DNA of 51,405 nucleotides from an uncultured Bacteroidales bacterium (GTDB taxonomy: Bacteria; Bacteroidota; Bacteroidia; Bacteroidales; Bacteroidaceae), in NCBI GenBank assembly GCA_902773055.1, contig CACYCZ010000024.1, forward strand, positions 1 through 51,405. Reading direction: 5' to 3'. The notes under the pieces were generated by a model, which was not told where the DNA came from, did not search any database, and saw only the letters and a list, made by a program, of their open reading frames with translations. This document shows positions 29,946-37,708 of the stretch, piece by piece (within the stretch, counting starts at the first letter, position 1; every line of letters starts with the position of its first letter). The position numbers and the translations under genes were made by a program.

Positions 29946-31295
29946 TCAGACTTTTCTGGGATTGTAGGTGTATTCTGCTTCTACTGATTGTGTCAGAATA
30001 TTGTGTACAATTATTTTCAGTTTTTTGTTTTCTATTTTGCCTTCAATGACAGTTGGGAACACTTCTGCTTTTCCGTTAGAGGTTGCAGCTGGCATATGAG
30101 GACCGCCGCCAACGATTTGTGCCCATTTCCTGTCCTTGGTCGGTTCGTCGTAGCGGAATTTATGCTGGTGCGCGGTGATTATAATCTGGCAGCCTGCTTT
30201 TTCAAGAATAGGCGTCCATAGCTGGGCGCATGTACGTTGCCATACCGCGAAATCAGGTGAATGTGTGTCATCAACGTCTGCCGGCATGATATCACCAGGG
30301 TTCATTTTGGGGTTCGGGTCGTATAGTGGAATGTGACAGAAGGTTACAAGGAATGGGGCTGATGCTATTTCCGATTGTTTGAGGGCGGATTCCAGCCATA
30401 CTTTCTGTGCTTCGCGATAGGCATGACTGTTATACATGCCCATTAAACGTGGATTGGTATCAACCTTGTCTTCAGCTGTATCCAGACCGATGAGTGCTAT
30501 ATCGCCCATGCGTACAGCGAAGTTGCGGCCCAGGTCCCAGTCGCGCGACAGGCGTTCTTCAGGCTGCCTGAACATCCAGACGCGTTCCATGTGCCAGTTT
30601 GCTTTGCCGCGACCGTCGTGGTTTCCGGGTGCAAACATGTAAGGTATGTCCGAAGCATAGTCCTTGCGTTTTATTTTAGGGGTAAGGAATATTGTTTTTT
30701 GCTCTTCCACACTGTCGACGTTGTTGTTGGCGTCACCGTTCCAGATAACGCACGATGGATTGATTTCTGCAACCTTGTCAAGACACAATTCAAAGGGAGT
30801 CCACTTCATATGTGTGTCATTGATTACACAGAAATGTGCTTTGGCTTTCTTCCCCGCTGTCGTGAAGGAATAGACCTTAGGATCTGTTTCAGTGCCGGTG
30901 AGTTCCTTGTCGCGATAGCCGTTATAGCGTATGCCGTGAGCTCCTATCTGGTAATAATACTTTGTGGCGGGTTTGAGTCCTGTCAGCCGTATACGCATGA
31001 CTTCGTCGTTTACATCGTTGATGCGGTAACCTCCACACATCACCCTCTTGGAGTTGCTCATGTCCGGTGAAAGACTATAGTCAACAAAGCCATTGGCCAA
31101 TCTGCTTACACTGAAAGCTATTCCCATGCTTGTTTCTGCATAGTTTTGCAGCATAGGTGCTGAATCGATAAGCTTTGTATTGCCAGTTGTGTCTTGTTTT
31201 TCAGGAATTTGAAGATGGATGGATTTATCCATTGCCGTTGCCGTTGAAGTGGCGGCAATCAAGGCTGTACTTTTAAGAAAATCTCTTCTGTTCAT
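29946..31295 (-). CDS. Exported purple-acid-phosphatase-like metallophosphoesterase
   Basis: The protein has 449 residues. The N-terminus MNRRDFLKSTALIAATSTATA is a Tat-like export signal. About residues 45-145 form a fibronectin-III-like domain (MRIRLTGLKPATKYYYQIG), as in purple acid phosphatases. The phosphoesterase domain follows with VINDTHMKW, WNGDANNN, APGNHDGRG, VTFCHIPLYD and ITAHQHKFRY. The first metal motif reads NDTH where most have GDxH/SDxH. The substrate is unknown. It is the last gene of a three-gene operon behind GH43 and the PanE-like reductase. Confidence 0.82.
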   Translation of the reverse strand: MNRRDFLKSTALIAATSTATAMDKSIHLQIPEKQDTTGNTKLIDSAPMLQNYAETSMGIAFSVSRLANGFVDYSLSPDMSNSKRVMCGGYRINDVNDEVMRIRLTGLKPATKYYYQIGAHGIRYNGYRDKELTGTETDPKVYSFTTAGKKAKAHFCVINDTHMKWTPFELCLDKVAEINPSCVIWNGDANNNVDSVEEQKTIFLTPKIKRKDYASDIPYMFAPGNHDGRGKANWHMERVWMFRQPEERLSRDWDLGRNFAVRMGDIALIGLDTAEDKVDTNPRLMGMYNSHAYREAQKVWLESALKQSEIASAPFLVTFCHIPLYDPNPKMNPGDIMPADVDDTHSPDFAVWQRTCAQLWTPILEKAGCQIIITAHQHKFRYDEPTKDRKWAQIVGGGPHMPAATSNGKAEVFPTVIEGKIENKKLKIIVHNILTQSVEAEYTYNPRKV

Positions 31296-31307
31296 GTTTT
31301 ATGATAG

Positions 31308-32219
31308 CTAATATTCTTTTGATTCTATATATAGAAGCTCTGCTTCCAGCATCTTGAGTTTTTTCATTATGTATCCGCTTTTGGCAGCTTCTTCAATGGG
31401 ACGGGTGTATATATAATGAATTTCCATCGGTCTGTGGAAGTCAAAGTCTAATTTCATGCTTGGGGAATACGAAGGCATCTTAATGGTATTCTCAATCATT
31501 TTGTCGGCAAATGTTGTCTCAATGTTTTGGACACCGCAAGCATGGGCTCCTTCGATAACTTCAATCATCATATCTCTGACCAGTTCCAGCGTGGCAGGAT
31601 TTTTCAGAAGCAGGTCGGTGCGGGTGTTCAGAGCCACAGTTAAGCCGTTGAAGGGCATATTCCATACTGCCTTTTTCCACCTTGCCTCATTGTAATCCAT
31701 GAGGTTCGCCTCGATGCCGGCTTCCTTAAAATCATTGATTACGCCATTTACCAGCGTGTGGTCGTGGCAGGAATAGTTGCCGATGTTGATTGAACCGTAG
31801 CTTTGGTGGTTGACAACTCCGGGTTCTGTTTTTGCACTGCATATAAATGCCAGACCTGCGGCCAAAGATAATTGAGGGAAACACTGTTGGATATCGCTCT
31901 CCAGGCCGATGCCGTTTTGTATAAGTATTACTAAAGTGTTGTCGTGAAGTATCGGGGGAAGCAGTTCCTTCAGGTAGTGGTTATTGACGGACTTCAGGCA
32001 TACCAACACGACATCGCACTGCGGCATCTGCCTTGAGGTGTTGTATATGTTAGGGGCGTCTAAATGGAAACTCCCTGCGCAGGAGTTTATCTGAAGTCCG
32101 TTTTGGGCGACATAGTCATAGTCTCTGTGCAGCAAAAAGTGGACATCCTTACTGGCGTGGGCCAGTTTCCCTCCGTAATAGCCGCCGATAGCTCCTGTTC
32201 CAATGATGCCGTACCTCAT
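31308..32219 (-). CDS. 2-dehydropantoate 2-reductase family protein
   Basis: This 303-residue PanE/ApbA-family NADPH-dependent ketopantoate reductase has the Rossmann motif GIIGTGAIGGYYGGKLA at its N-terminus, VLVCLKSVNN, LIQNGIGLE, and a C-terminal helical domain with the catalytic-lysine region EARWKKAVWNMPFNGLTV and PSMKLDFDFHRPMEI. True PanE makes pantoate for coenzyme A. Several paralogs with other substrates exist, and its neighbours (GH43, phosphoesterase) do not suggest pantothenate synthesis, so I leave the symbol open. It is 2 bp from the GH43 stop and 12 bp before the next gene. Confidence 0.82.
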   Translation of the reverse strand: MRYGIIGTGAIGGYYGGKLAHASKDVHFLLHRDYDYVAQNGLQINSCAGSFHLDAPNIYNTSRQMPQCDVVLVCLKSVNNHYLKELLPPILHDNTLVILIQNGIGLESDIQQCFPQLSLAAGLAFICSAKTEPGVVNHQSYGSINIGNYSCHDHTLVNGVINDFKEAGIEANLMDYNEARWKKAVWNMPFNGLTVALNTRTDLLLKNPATLELVRDMMIEVIEGAHACGVQNIETTFADKMIENTIKMPSYSPSMKLDFDFHRPMEIHYIYTRPIEEAAKSGYIMKKLKMLEAELLYIESKEY

Positions 32220-32221
32220 GT

Positions 32222-33139
32222 CTATTTGTTTTTCATCATGAGTTTTCCATGCTTGATTTTCATTGTCGTAAAATACGTCCTGCGCGGATGTATCTTTGAA
32301 GCTGAATAATGAGCGTGGAAAGCCACTCTTTGTTTGTTATTCTTGTCGCGGAAAAGCGTATGGTGCCCTGTGCCATCCATATTGTAGGCATGCTGTAGAA
32401 CTGGGTTGGCTGTATTTTTCTCCCATGGGCCATATATGTTTTTTGATGTAGCGTATCCTATTCCGTAAGCCTTGCTCTCATACGTGTTGGCTGAATAGGT
32501 CAGGTAATAGATACCGTGGTCTTTGACGACACACGGACCTTCATTCACGACCGCATGAGGAAACAGGGGATCTTTTTCCCAAGCCTGGCTTACGCTGATA
32601 CAGTGGCGCATTGTCTCGGGCTTGATTGACAGGAAGTCATCGCTCAGTTCCGCCATGTAGATATTGTTTCCGTGGTCGAAATAGACGAAAAAAAGATATG
32701 CCTTGCCGTCATCATCAATGAACGGAGAACTGTCGATACTTCTGTTTTCCAACATGGGCTTGTTGCCAATCTGCTTGAAAGGGCCGAGGGGGCTCTTGGC
32801 GGTTGCAACATACATATGTTCGTTGGCTGAGTAATACATATAATATGTATCTCCCTGTTTCATGATTTCAGGTGCCCAGAACCAATGGTCTTCTGTAGTG
32901 TTTTGTTTGTCCAGCGCCAACTGAGACTGCAGCGTCCATTCCTGCAAATCGGGTGAAGTGTAGACTTCTATGCCGTTTGCAGAATGTGTGCCGTAGGCAT
33001 AGTATGTGCCGTTGTCCAGCAGGATAAACGGGTCGGCAATTTTCAGGTTGCTTTGGGGGTAATCATCTGTGCACCATGTTGAATTTGAAACAAGTAGGCA
33101 GACAGATATGGAAATGAGTCTTAATAATGTGTGCGGCAT
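32222..33139 (-). CDS. Secreted GH43-family glycosidase
   Basis: The protein has 305 residues from MPHTLLRLISISVCLLV, a signal peptide; an in-frame start 26 codons upstream lacks export features and covers the promoter. It is a five-bladed beta-propeller of glycoside hydrolase family 43 with the three carboxylates in place: IADPFILLDNGTYY (base Asp), RSIDSSPFIDDDGKAYLFF (pKa-modulating Asp) and VVNEGPCVVKD (acid Glu). WFWAPEIM is also typical. GH43 enzymes mostly remove alpha-arabinose or beta-xylose from plant glycans. The first gene of the operon with the PanE-like reductase and phosphoesterase. Confidence 0.87.
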   Translation of the reverse strand: MPHTLLRLISISVCLLVSNSTWCTDDYPQSNLKIADPFILLDNGTYYAYGTHSANGIEVYTSPDLQEWTLQSQLALDKQNTTEDHWFWAPEIMKQGDTYYMYYSANEHMYVATAKSPLGPFKQIGNKPMLENRSIDSSPFIDDDGKAYLFFVYFDHGNNIYMAELSDDFLSIKPETMRHCISVSQAWEKDPLFPHAVVNEGPCVVKDHGIYYLTYSANTYESKAYGIGYATSKNIYGPWEKNTANPVLQHAYNMDGTGHHTLFRDKNNKQRVAFHAHYSASKIHPRRTYFTTMKIKHGKLMMKNK

Positions 33140-33170
33140 GTATGGAGCAGAATATTTGTTTTTACTTATA

Positions 33171-33178
33171 CAAAGGTA
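33171..33178 (-). promoter_or_regulatory. -7 promoter element for the GH43 operon
   Basis: TACCTTTG on the minus strand lies 31 bases before the ATG at 33139. Confidence 0.45.
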
Positions 33179-33232
33179 ATGATTTTGCGTGTAATAGATG
33201 TTATATTTTTTCCGCACCGACAGTTTTTTTTG

Positions 33233-33240
33233 TAAGTTTG
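33233..33240 (+). promoter_or_regulatory. -7 promoter element for the sirtuin gene
   Basis: TAAGTTTG lies 21 bases before the GTG start at 33262, after a T-tract in place of a clear -33 element. Confidence 0.4.
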
Positions 33241-33261
33241 CATATATATAATTAATGTAAG

Positions 33262-33963
33262 GTGAAGAAGATTGTAGTTTTGTCAGGGGCCGGTATGAGC
33301 GTGGAAAGTGGTTTCAGTACCTTCCGCGGTGCCAACGGCATGTGGAACAGTTACAGGGTGGAAGACGTGGCCTCTCATGATGGATGGCTCAGAGATCCAG
33401 ACTTGGTCAATAATTTTTATAATGACCTGCGCAGGCAACTCGTTGCAGCAAAGCCCAACAGGGGACATTGCCTTTTGGCTGAACTGGAAAAAAATTATGA
33501 TGTCAGTATCATAACGCAGAATGTGGACAATCTGCACGAAAGGGCAGGGAGCAGCAGGGTGCTGCATCTTCACGGCGAGCTTATGAAGGTGACATCCAGC
33601 AGGAACGTTGACGATCCTCGCTGCATCGTTGAATTAAGTGAGGATAATTGTGAGGTCAGGCATGGAGACCTTGCAGCTGACGGCAGCCTGCTCCGGCCGT
33701 ATATCGTTTTTTTCCAAGAGGCTGTTCCCAATATCGTTACAGCGGCCGAGTATGTAAAGGAGGCCGATGTGTTTGTTATTATCGGGACGTCGCTCAATGT
33801 GTATCCAGCTGCAGGTTTGCTGCATTATTGTACTCCTGGGACACCTGTTTATCTGATAGACCCCGATCCGGTTCCAACTCCCGGTAATTTTAATGTGGTA
33901 TACATCAAGGCGACGGCATCGGAGGGAATCCGAATCTTGACCGACAGATATCTTCGCCCCTGA
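33262..33963 (+). CDS. cobB: Sirtuin-family NAD-dependent protein deacylase, divergent
   Basis: Sir2-family proteins remove acyl groups from lysine using NAD+. This one has 233 residues and a GTG start, since no ATG precedes the conserved KKIVVLSGAGMSVESG. It has the NAD loop GAGMSVESGFSTFRG, TQNVDNLHERAG, the catalytic His104 in LHLHGEL, IIGTSLNVYPAAGLL and LIDPDP. It has no CxxC zinc pairs, as in other Bacteroides homologs I recall. Two motifs differ from close relatives: Y53NDL56 in place of YxxR (the Tyr/Arg pair of desuccinylases) and RPYIVFFQE in place of RPxIVWFGE. It may have altered specificity or activity. Confidence 0.85.
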   Translation: MKKIVVLSGAGMSVESGFSTFRGANGMWNSYRVEDVASHDGWLRDPDLVNNFYNDLRRQLVAAKPNRGHCLLAELEKNYDVSIITQNVDNLHERAGSSRVLHLHGELMKVTSSRNVDDPRCIVELSEDNCEVRHGDLAADGSLLRPYIVFFQEAVPNIVTAAEYVKEADVFVIIGTSLNVYPAAGLLHYCTPGTPVYLIDPDPVPTPGNFNVVYIKATASEGIRILTDRYLRP

Positions 33964-34015
33964 TTTCGGATTGTGCCGATATCTTGCCGCTCTGAAATGT
34001 CATACTGTTTTTTGC

Positions 34016-34073
34016 GTCTTTGTTGCTTTGGCTCTGGAATTGACGAACCTTCCAAGATATGAGCAACAAAGAC
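34016..34073 (+). terminator. Possible terminator after the sirtuin gene
   Basis: The 12-bp perfect inverted repeat GTCTTTGTTGCT (34016-34027) pairs with AGCAACAAAGAC (34062-34073) across a 34-nt loop. It is followed by an AT-rich tract ending in eight Ts. The loop is long for a terminator. Confidence 0.4.
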
Positions 34074-34147
34074 TTTAATTAAAATTTTTTTTCAATTATA
34101 TATCATCCGTTTAATGGGTGTTATATAAATTCTTTCTTGAAATTCTT

Positions 34148-34177
34148 TTTGTGGCTGACTGGTTTTCTGTAATTTTG
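34148..34177 (+). promoter_or_regulatory. Promoter of the HU-SPOR/FHA gene cluster
   Basis: TTTG (34148-34151) and TAATTTTG (34170-34177) are 18 bp apart, a strong Bacteroidetes promoter match. The ATG at 34182 is only four bases after the -7 element, so the mRNA is probably leaderless. Confidence 0.6.
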
Positions 34178-34181
34178 TAGT

Positions 34182-35234
34182 ATGATTGAACTGAATAGAC
34201 ATATAGTCTTGTTGCTTCTGGATAATGAGTGCGTAATTCTTCCCGGTATGGGGGGATTCGTGACTTATGCAGAGCGGGCACGCTATGACGATGATACTCA
34301 GACGTGGTATCCACCGTTTCGTTCTGTCGGATTTAACAGCCACCTGAAAGTAAACGACGGCTTGCTGGTTCAATCTGTGATGCAGGTCTACGATGTTGAC
34401 TATGCCGAGGCTACACGTATGCTGGAGGAAGCCGTGGATGATGTCAGGAAACGCATTCTGTCAGGTGGGGAGTGGGTGATAGATTCTGTCGGCACACTGT
34501 CTCAGGGTCCCGACGGCGCTTATCTGTTTTCTCTTTGCGGCGAAGGCGGCATAGCCTCTCCGGCCCATTATGGACTTGATTCCCTGGAGTTGTCAGCCCA
34601 CATGACCGTTGCGGAGGACAAGGCTGAGCCGGAGTCACCTGTGATGGAGGCAGAGTCGTTGTCTGGCGAGGAAACCTATGTATATGAAGACGACACCCCA
34701 TCTTTATGGTCGCGTTACGGCAAGCGCATCTTGAAGTATGCAGCCATATTTGCCGGCGTGATATTCCTGTTTCTGGCAACGTCAGTCCCTGTGTCCAACG
34801 TCAGGACAGCGGGAGTAGATGTCTCTCAGGGAGCCATGTATGTATTTCCTGTCGGAAGTGCCTGGCAGAACATACGTCGTGATATAAACCGTATGCAGGC
34901 TGCAAGCAACCCCGTGACGCCGGTTGCCGAGGACACCATGGCTTCAGAGCCTGCCTGGGAGGCGACACCTGTGGCTGAGCATATTGCTGATTCAGTACTT
35001 CCCCGTTATACTATCGTCTTGGCGAGCAGGGTAAAGCGCTCCAATGCCGAAAACCTTGTTGCTGAACTTTCCCGGAAAGGTTTGCCCGACGGGGAGGTTA
35101 TGGTAAAAGGCAAGATGACACGTGTGGTTTATTCTTCCTATGCTTCAGAGTCGGAGGCTTATAATGCCCTTCATGAATTGAGGCTCCGTCAATCTGGGTT
35201 TGAAGAGGCTTGGGTAATGCCTGTGCCTGACTGA
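34182..35234 (+). CDS. HU-domain membrane protein with SPOR domain
   Basis: The protein has 350 residues. Residues 1-130 match the Bacteroidetes HU-CCDC81 pair of DNA-binding-like domains as I recall them (LNRHIVLLLLDNECVILPGMGGF; DGLLVQSVMQVYDVDYAEATRML). An acidic linker follows, then one membrane helix at about 184-204 (LKYAAIFAGVIFLFLATSVPV), then a periplasmic segment ending in a SPOR domain (about 272-347, RYTIVLASRVKRSNAENLVAEL). SPOR domains bind peptidoglycan stripped of stem peptides at division sites. The protein could link DNA or cytoplasm to the septal wall; that is inference. It is followed 24 bp later by the FHA gene. Confidence 0.8.
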   Translation: MIELNRHIVLLLLDNECVILPGMGGFVTYAERARYDDDTQTWYPPFRSVGFNSHLKVNDGLLVQSVMQVYDVDYAEATRMLEEAVDDVRKRILSGGEWVIDSVGTLSQGPDGAYLFSLCGEGGIASPAHYGLDSLELSAHMTVAEDKAEPESPVMEAESLSGEETYVYEDDTPSLWSRYGKRILKYAAIFAGVIFLFLATSVPVSNVRTAGVDVSQGAMYVFPVGSAWQNIRRDINRMQAASNPVTPVAEDTMASEPAWEATPVAEHIADSVLPRYTIVLASRVKRSNAENLVAELSRKGLPDGEVMVKGKMTRVVYSSYASESEAYNALHELRLRQSGFEEAWVMPVPD

Positions 35235-35258
35235 TAACCCCTAATACCCATTTCTTGT

Positions 35259-35741
35259 ATGAAAAAGGTCAGATGTCGACGTTGCGATGCTCTTATTTCC
35301 TTTGACGAGACGGCTTACCCCGAAGGCCGGGTCTTGATATTCAGGTGTCCTGACTGTGGAAAGGAATTTAAGGTTAAGCTGGTTCCTAAGGCTGTCGGTG
35401 ATGCTCCGGTTGTCGGTACGCTGACCGTCGTGGAGAATACGTTTCATGAACGGCAGACCATTTCTCTGCGGATGGGTGAGAATGTCATCGGCAGATATGT
35501 AAAAGGCTCCCATGCAAATGCTTCATTCCGTACGCTTGACCCCAGTGTCGATACCACTCACTGCATTGTTGATGTCAGGGAGGACAGGAAGGGCAAGTTG
35601 CGTTTTGTCCTCAGAGATGCTCCGAGCAATACGGGTACGTTCTATCAGGATGAAATTCTCAAGGACGTCGACCGTATATATATGGAAAACGGAGCCATCA
35701 TAACGATAGGTGCCACGACTCTGATTGCCAACATTCCTTGA
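35259..35741 (+). CDS. Zinc-ribbon and FHA domain protein
   Basis: The protein has 160 residues. Residues 1-45 hold a zinc ribbon with two CxxC pairs (CRRCDAL, then CPDCGKEF), like the MJ0042 type. Residues 60-158 form a forkhead-associated domain: VIGRYVKGSHANASFRTLDPSVDTTHCIV with the GR and the S/T-x-x-H phosphothreonine-binding residues, then the N/G turn APSNTGTFYQD and ENGAIITIGATTLI. FHA domains read phosphothreonine on partner proteins; no Ser/Thr kinase is in the window. It lies between the HU-SPOR gene and a secreted protein gene. Confidence 0.82.
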   Translation: MKKVRCRRCDALISFDETAYPEGRVLIFRCPDCGKEFKVKLVPKAVGDAPVVGTLTVVENTFHERQTISLRMGENVIGRYVKGSHANASFRTLDPSVDTTHCIVDVREDRKGKLRFVLRDAPSNTGTFYQDEILKDVDRIYMENGAIITIGATTLIANIP

Positions 35742-35761
35742 TATTGAAAAATTATCCTGTC

Positions 35762-36256
35762 ATGAAATTTCTTGTTTCCTTTGCCTTTGTATTGGCTTGT
35801 TGCCTTGATATGGTTGCACGGTCGGCCGACAGCCTGCAGTGGCGTATGTTTGAGGGCGAATTCTATAATAAGGAATATAATATTTCGTTGTCCCTGAATC
35901 TGTATGATACGGTCCTCGTTGCCAGAAACTATGAGTTCTTGGGCAAGATGAACGGCTATATGAGAGGGACGATACACGAGACGTGGTTTCTTACTTCGTA
36001 TACAATTTCCGGCAATAGCGCCGTCCTGAGTTTTTCCAATGAGATGGGCTCCGAGAGTCAGGATGTGAAGGTCACTGTGCCCGATTCTCTTCATATGTCT
36101 TATGAGACTGTAGGGGGCAATGTTATCAGGAAAGCGGTCAATGGCAAATGGGTCAAGCTGCCGTCCAGGATGACATTCCTGCGCCGCGGGCCGGATGTGC
36201 GCGAGAAGGCTGTGCTAATGCCTGCTGATGAACCCCGCCGCTTTCGGATGTATTGA
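35762..36256 (+). CDS. Secreted protein of unknown function
   Basis: The protein has 164 residues from MKFLVSFAFVLACCLDMVA, a signal peptide. I do not recognise the family. The mature part is rich in beta strands (EYNISLSLNLYDTVLVA, GYMRGTIHETWFLTSYTI, NSAVLSFSNEMG, QDVKVTVPDSLHMSYETV), which suggests a small barrel or sandwich of about 140 residues, and it ends in an Arg-rich tail. No cysteine remains in the mature part. The in-frame TTG upstream at 35738 overlaps the FHA stop but would hide the signal peptide. Third gene of the plus-strand cluster, closed by a terminator. Confidence 0.7.
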   Translation: MKFLVSFAFVLACCLDMVARSADSLQWRMFEGEFYNKEYNISLSLNLYDTVLVARNYEFLGKMNGYMRGTIHETWFLTSYTISGNSAVLSFSNEMGSESQDVKVTVPDSLHMSYETVGGNVIRKAVNGKWVKLPSRMTFLRRGPDVREKAVLMPADEPRRFRMY

Positions 36257-36279
36257 TTATTGATAGAAATATATTAAGT

Positions 36280-36318
36280 AAGAAGGCTGCCAATCTTTCA
36301 TAGGTTGGCAGCCTTCTT
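36280..36318. terminator. Bidirectional terminator between convergent genes
   Basis: The 14-bp perfect inverted repeat AAGAAGGCTGCCAA (36280-36293) and TTGGCAGCCTTCTT (36305-36318) has an 11-nt loop. It lies between the secreted-protein gene and the convergent fucosidase, whose stop is 5 bases away. Confidence 0.85.
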
Positions 36319-36323
36319 ATTGT

Positions 36324-37670
36324 TTATTTGGTCTCAATGGAGACAATGTTGTCGGTTGCATCTGTCAAGGCCGGGAGGTATATCGTCATTCCGTTTTTCT
36401 CTTTCTTGTATTTCAGCGGTGTCTGGTTGTCATAGAGATATACCGACTTGACGGTCTCTTTCAGTGCTGGCAGCGTAATCTGTGAGGTGCTGTTGTCCAG
36501 AATATGGAGGTATATCTTTTTGTCTTTCCTGAGGGCGATACCCCATTCAGCCTTGGGCAGGTCTGCAGCCGTGGTGCCGTAGATGGTTTCACCGTAATGC
36601 GACATCCATTTGCCTATGCCCTTCAGACGGTCCAGTGCCAATGCTGGCAGTTCGCCGTCGGGCTGTGGGCCTATGTTGAGCAGTAGGTTAGCATTCTTGC
36701 CGGCTGCCTCGATAATCAGTCTGACGCATTCCCTAACCGACTTGTAGTTCCTGTCGGCTATCTTGAATCCCCACATGCCGTTCATGGTCTGGCACATTTC
36801 GAGGGGGATATTTTCGGTCACTTTTTGTCCTGCCGACAGTCCGGCCTTGTTTTCGCCCGGCAGGTCACGTTCAAAGATCTGGAAATCCTCGCCCTCTATG
36901 GCCTCGTGATGGTGGTTGTTGCCTACCAGACAGCCAGGTTGCAACTTGTGTATCAAGGCGTAGAGCTCCTTGAACCGCCAGTCAAACGGCGTGGCATCGT
37001 TGTGGTGGTCCCATTCTCCGTCAAACCAGATCGCTCCGATGGAACCATATCTGGTCAGCAGTTCGGTGATTTGGTTTTTCATGAAGGTGAAGTAGCTGTC
37101 GTAGTCACCCTGTTGTGTCCTGACGGGTGTCCGCTCCTTGTTGTCCTGCCAGGCTATGTTGGTCCTGCCCAGCGGGTAATCAGGGCGTTTCCAGTCCATC
37201 AGGGAGTAGTAGAGGTGAATCTTCAGCCCGTGTTTGTGGCAGGCTGCGGCGAGTTCGCCCAGGATGTCACGCTTGAAGGGTGTTGCCTCGATGATGTTGA
37301 AGTCAGAATAATGGGTGTCAAACATCGAGAAACCATCGTGGTGGCGTGAGGTGAGGGTGATGTATTTTGCTCCGGCATCCTTGAAGGCCTTGACCCATTC
37401 GTTGGCGTCAAACCTGCTGGGGTAGAATCCCCACGAAGCCTTGCCGTATTCCTCACGGTCCAGCTTGCCGGTGTGCTGATACCATTCACCTTGACCGTAC
37501 ATGCTGTATATGCCCCAGTGCAGGAAGATGCCGAATTTCTCTTCGGCAAAGGCCTTGCGGGCATAGGCATTCGGCGTGATGGTGGTTTGTTGTTGTTCTC
37601 CTGATGCCCAGGTCGGGATTAACCCTCCGAGGAGCATCACCAGTGTTGATAGTACTGTCAGATGTTTCAT
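36324..37670 (-). CDS. Secreted GH29 alpha-L-fucosidase
   Basis: This 448-residue glycoside hydrolase family 29 enzyme removes alpha-linked L-fucose from glycans, including host mucin-type and plant glycans. It has a signal peptide (MKHLTVLSTLVMLLGGLIPTWA) and a TIM barrel with KFGIFLHWGIYS, TLTSRHHDGFSMFDT, KIHLYYSLMDW and the nucleophile Asp in AIWFDGEWDH (near residue 216). A C-terminal beta-sandwich starts near residue 355. Subfamily cannot be settled by eye. It lies 38 bp after dacB on the same strand and may share its transcript, though the two functions are unrelated. Confidence 0.9.
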   Translation of the reverse strand: MKHLTVLSTLVMLLGGLIPTWASGEQQQTTITPNAYARKAFAEEKFGIFLHWGIYSMYGQGEWYQHTGKLDREEYGKASWGFYPSRFDANEWVKAFKDAGAKYITLTSRHHDGFSMFDTHYSDFNIIEATPFKRDILGELAAACHKHGLKIHLYYSLMDWKRPDYPLGRTNIAWQDNKERTPVRTQQGDYDSYFTFMKNQITELLTRYGSIGAIWFDGEWDHHNDATPFDWRFKELYALIHKLQPGCLVGNNHHHEAIEGEDFQIFERDLPGENKAGLSAGQKVTENIPLEMCQTMNGMWGFKIADRNYKSVRECVRLIIEAAGKNANLLLNIGPQPDGELPALALDRLKGIGKWMSHYGETIYGTTAADLPKAEWGIALRKDKKIYLHILDNSTSQITLPALKETVKSVYLYDNQTPLKYKKEKNGMTIYLPALTDATDNIVSIETK

Positions 37671-37708
37671 AATTCAATATGGTTGATTTGTGTGTTTGTT
37701 TCAGTCTG

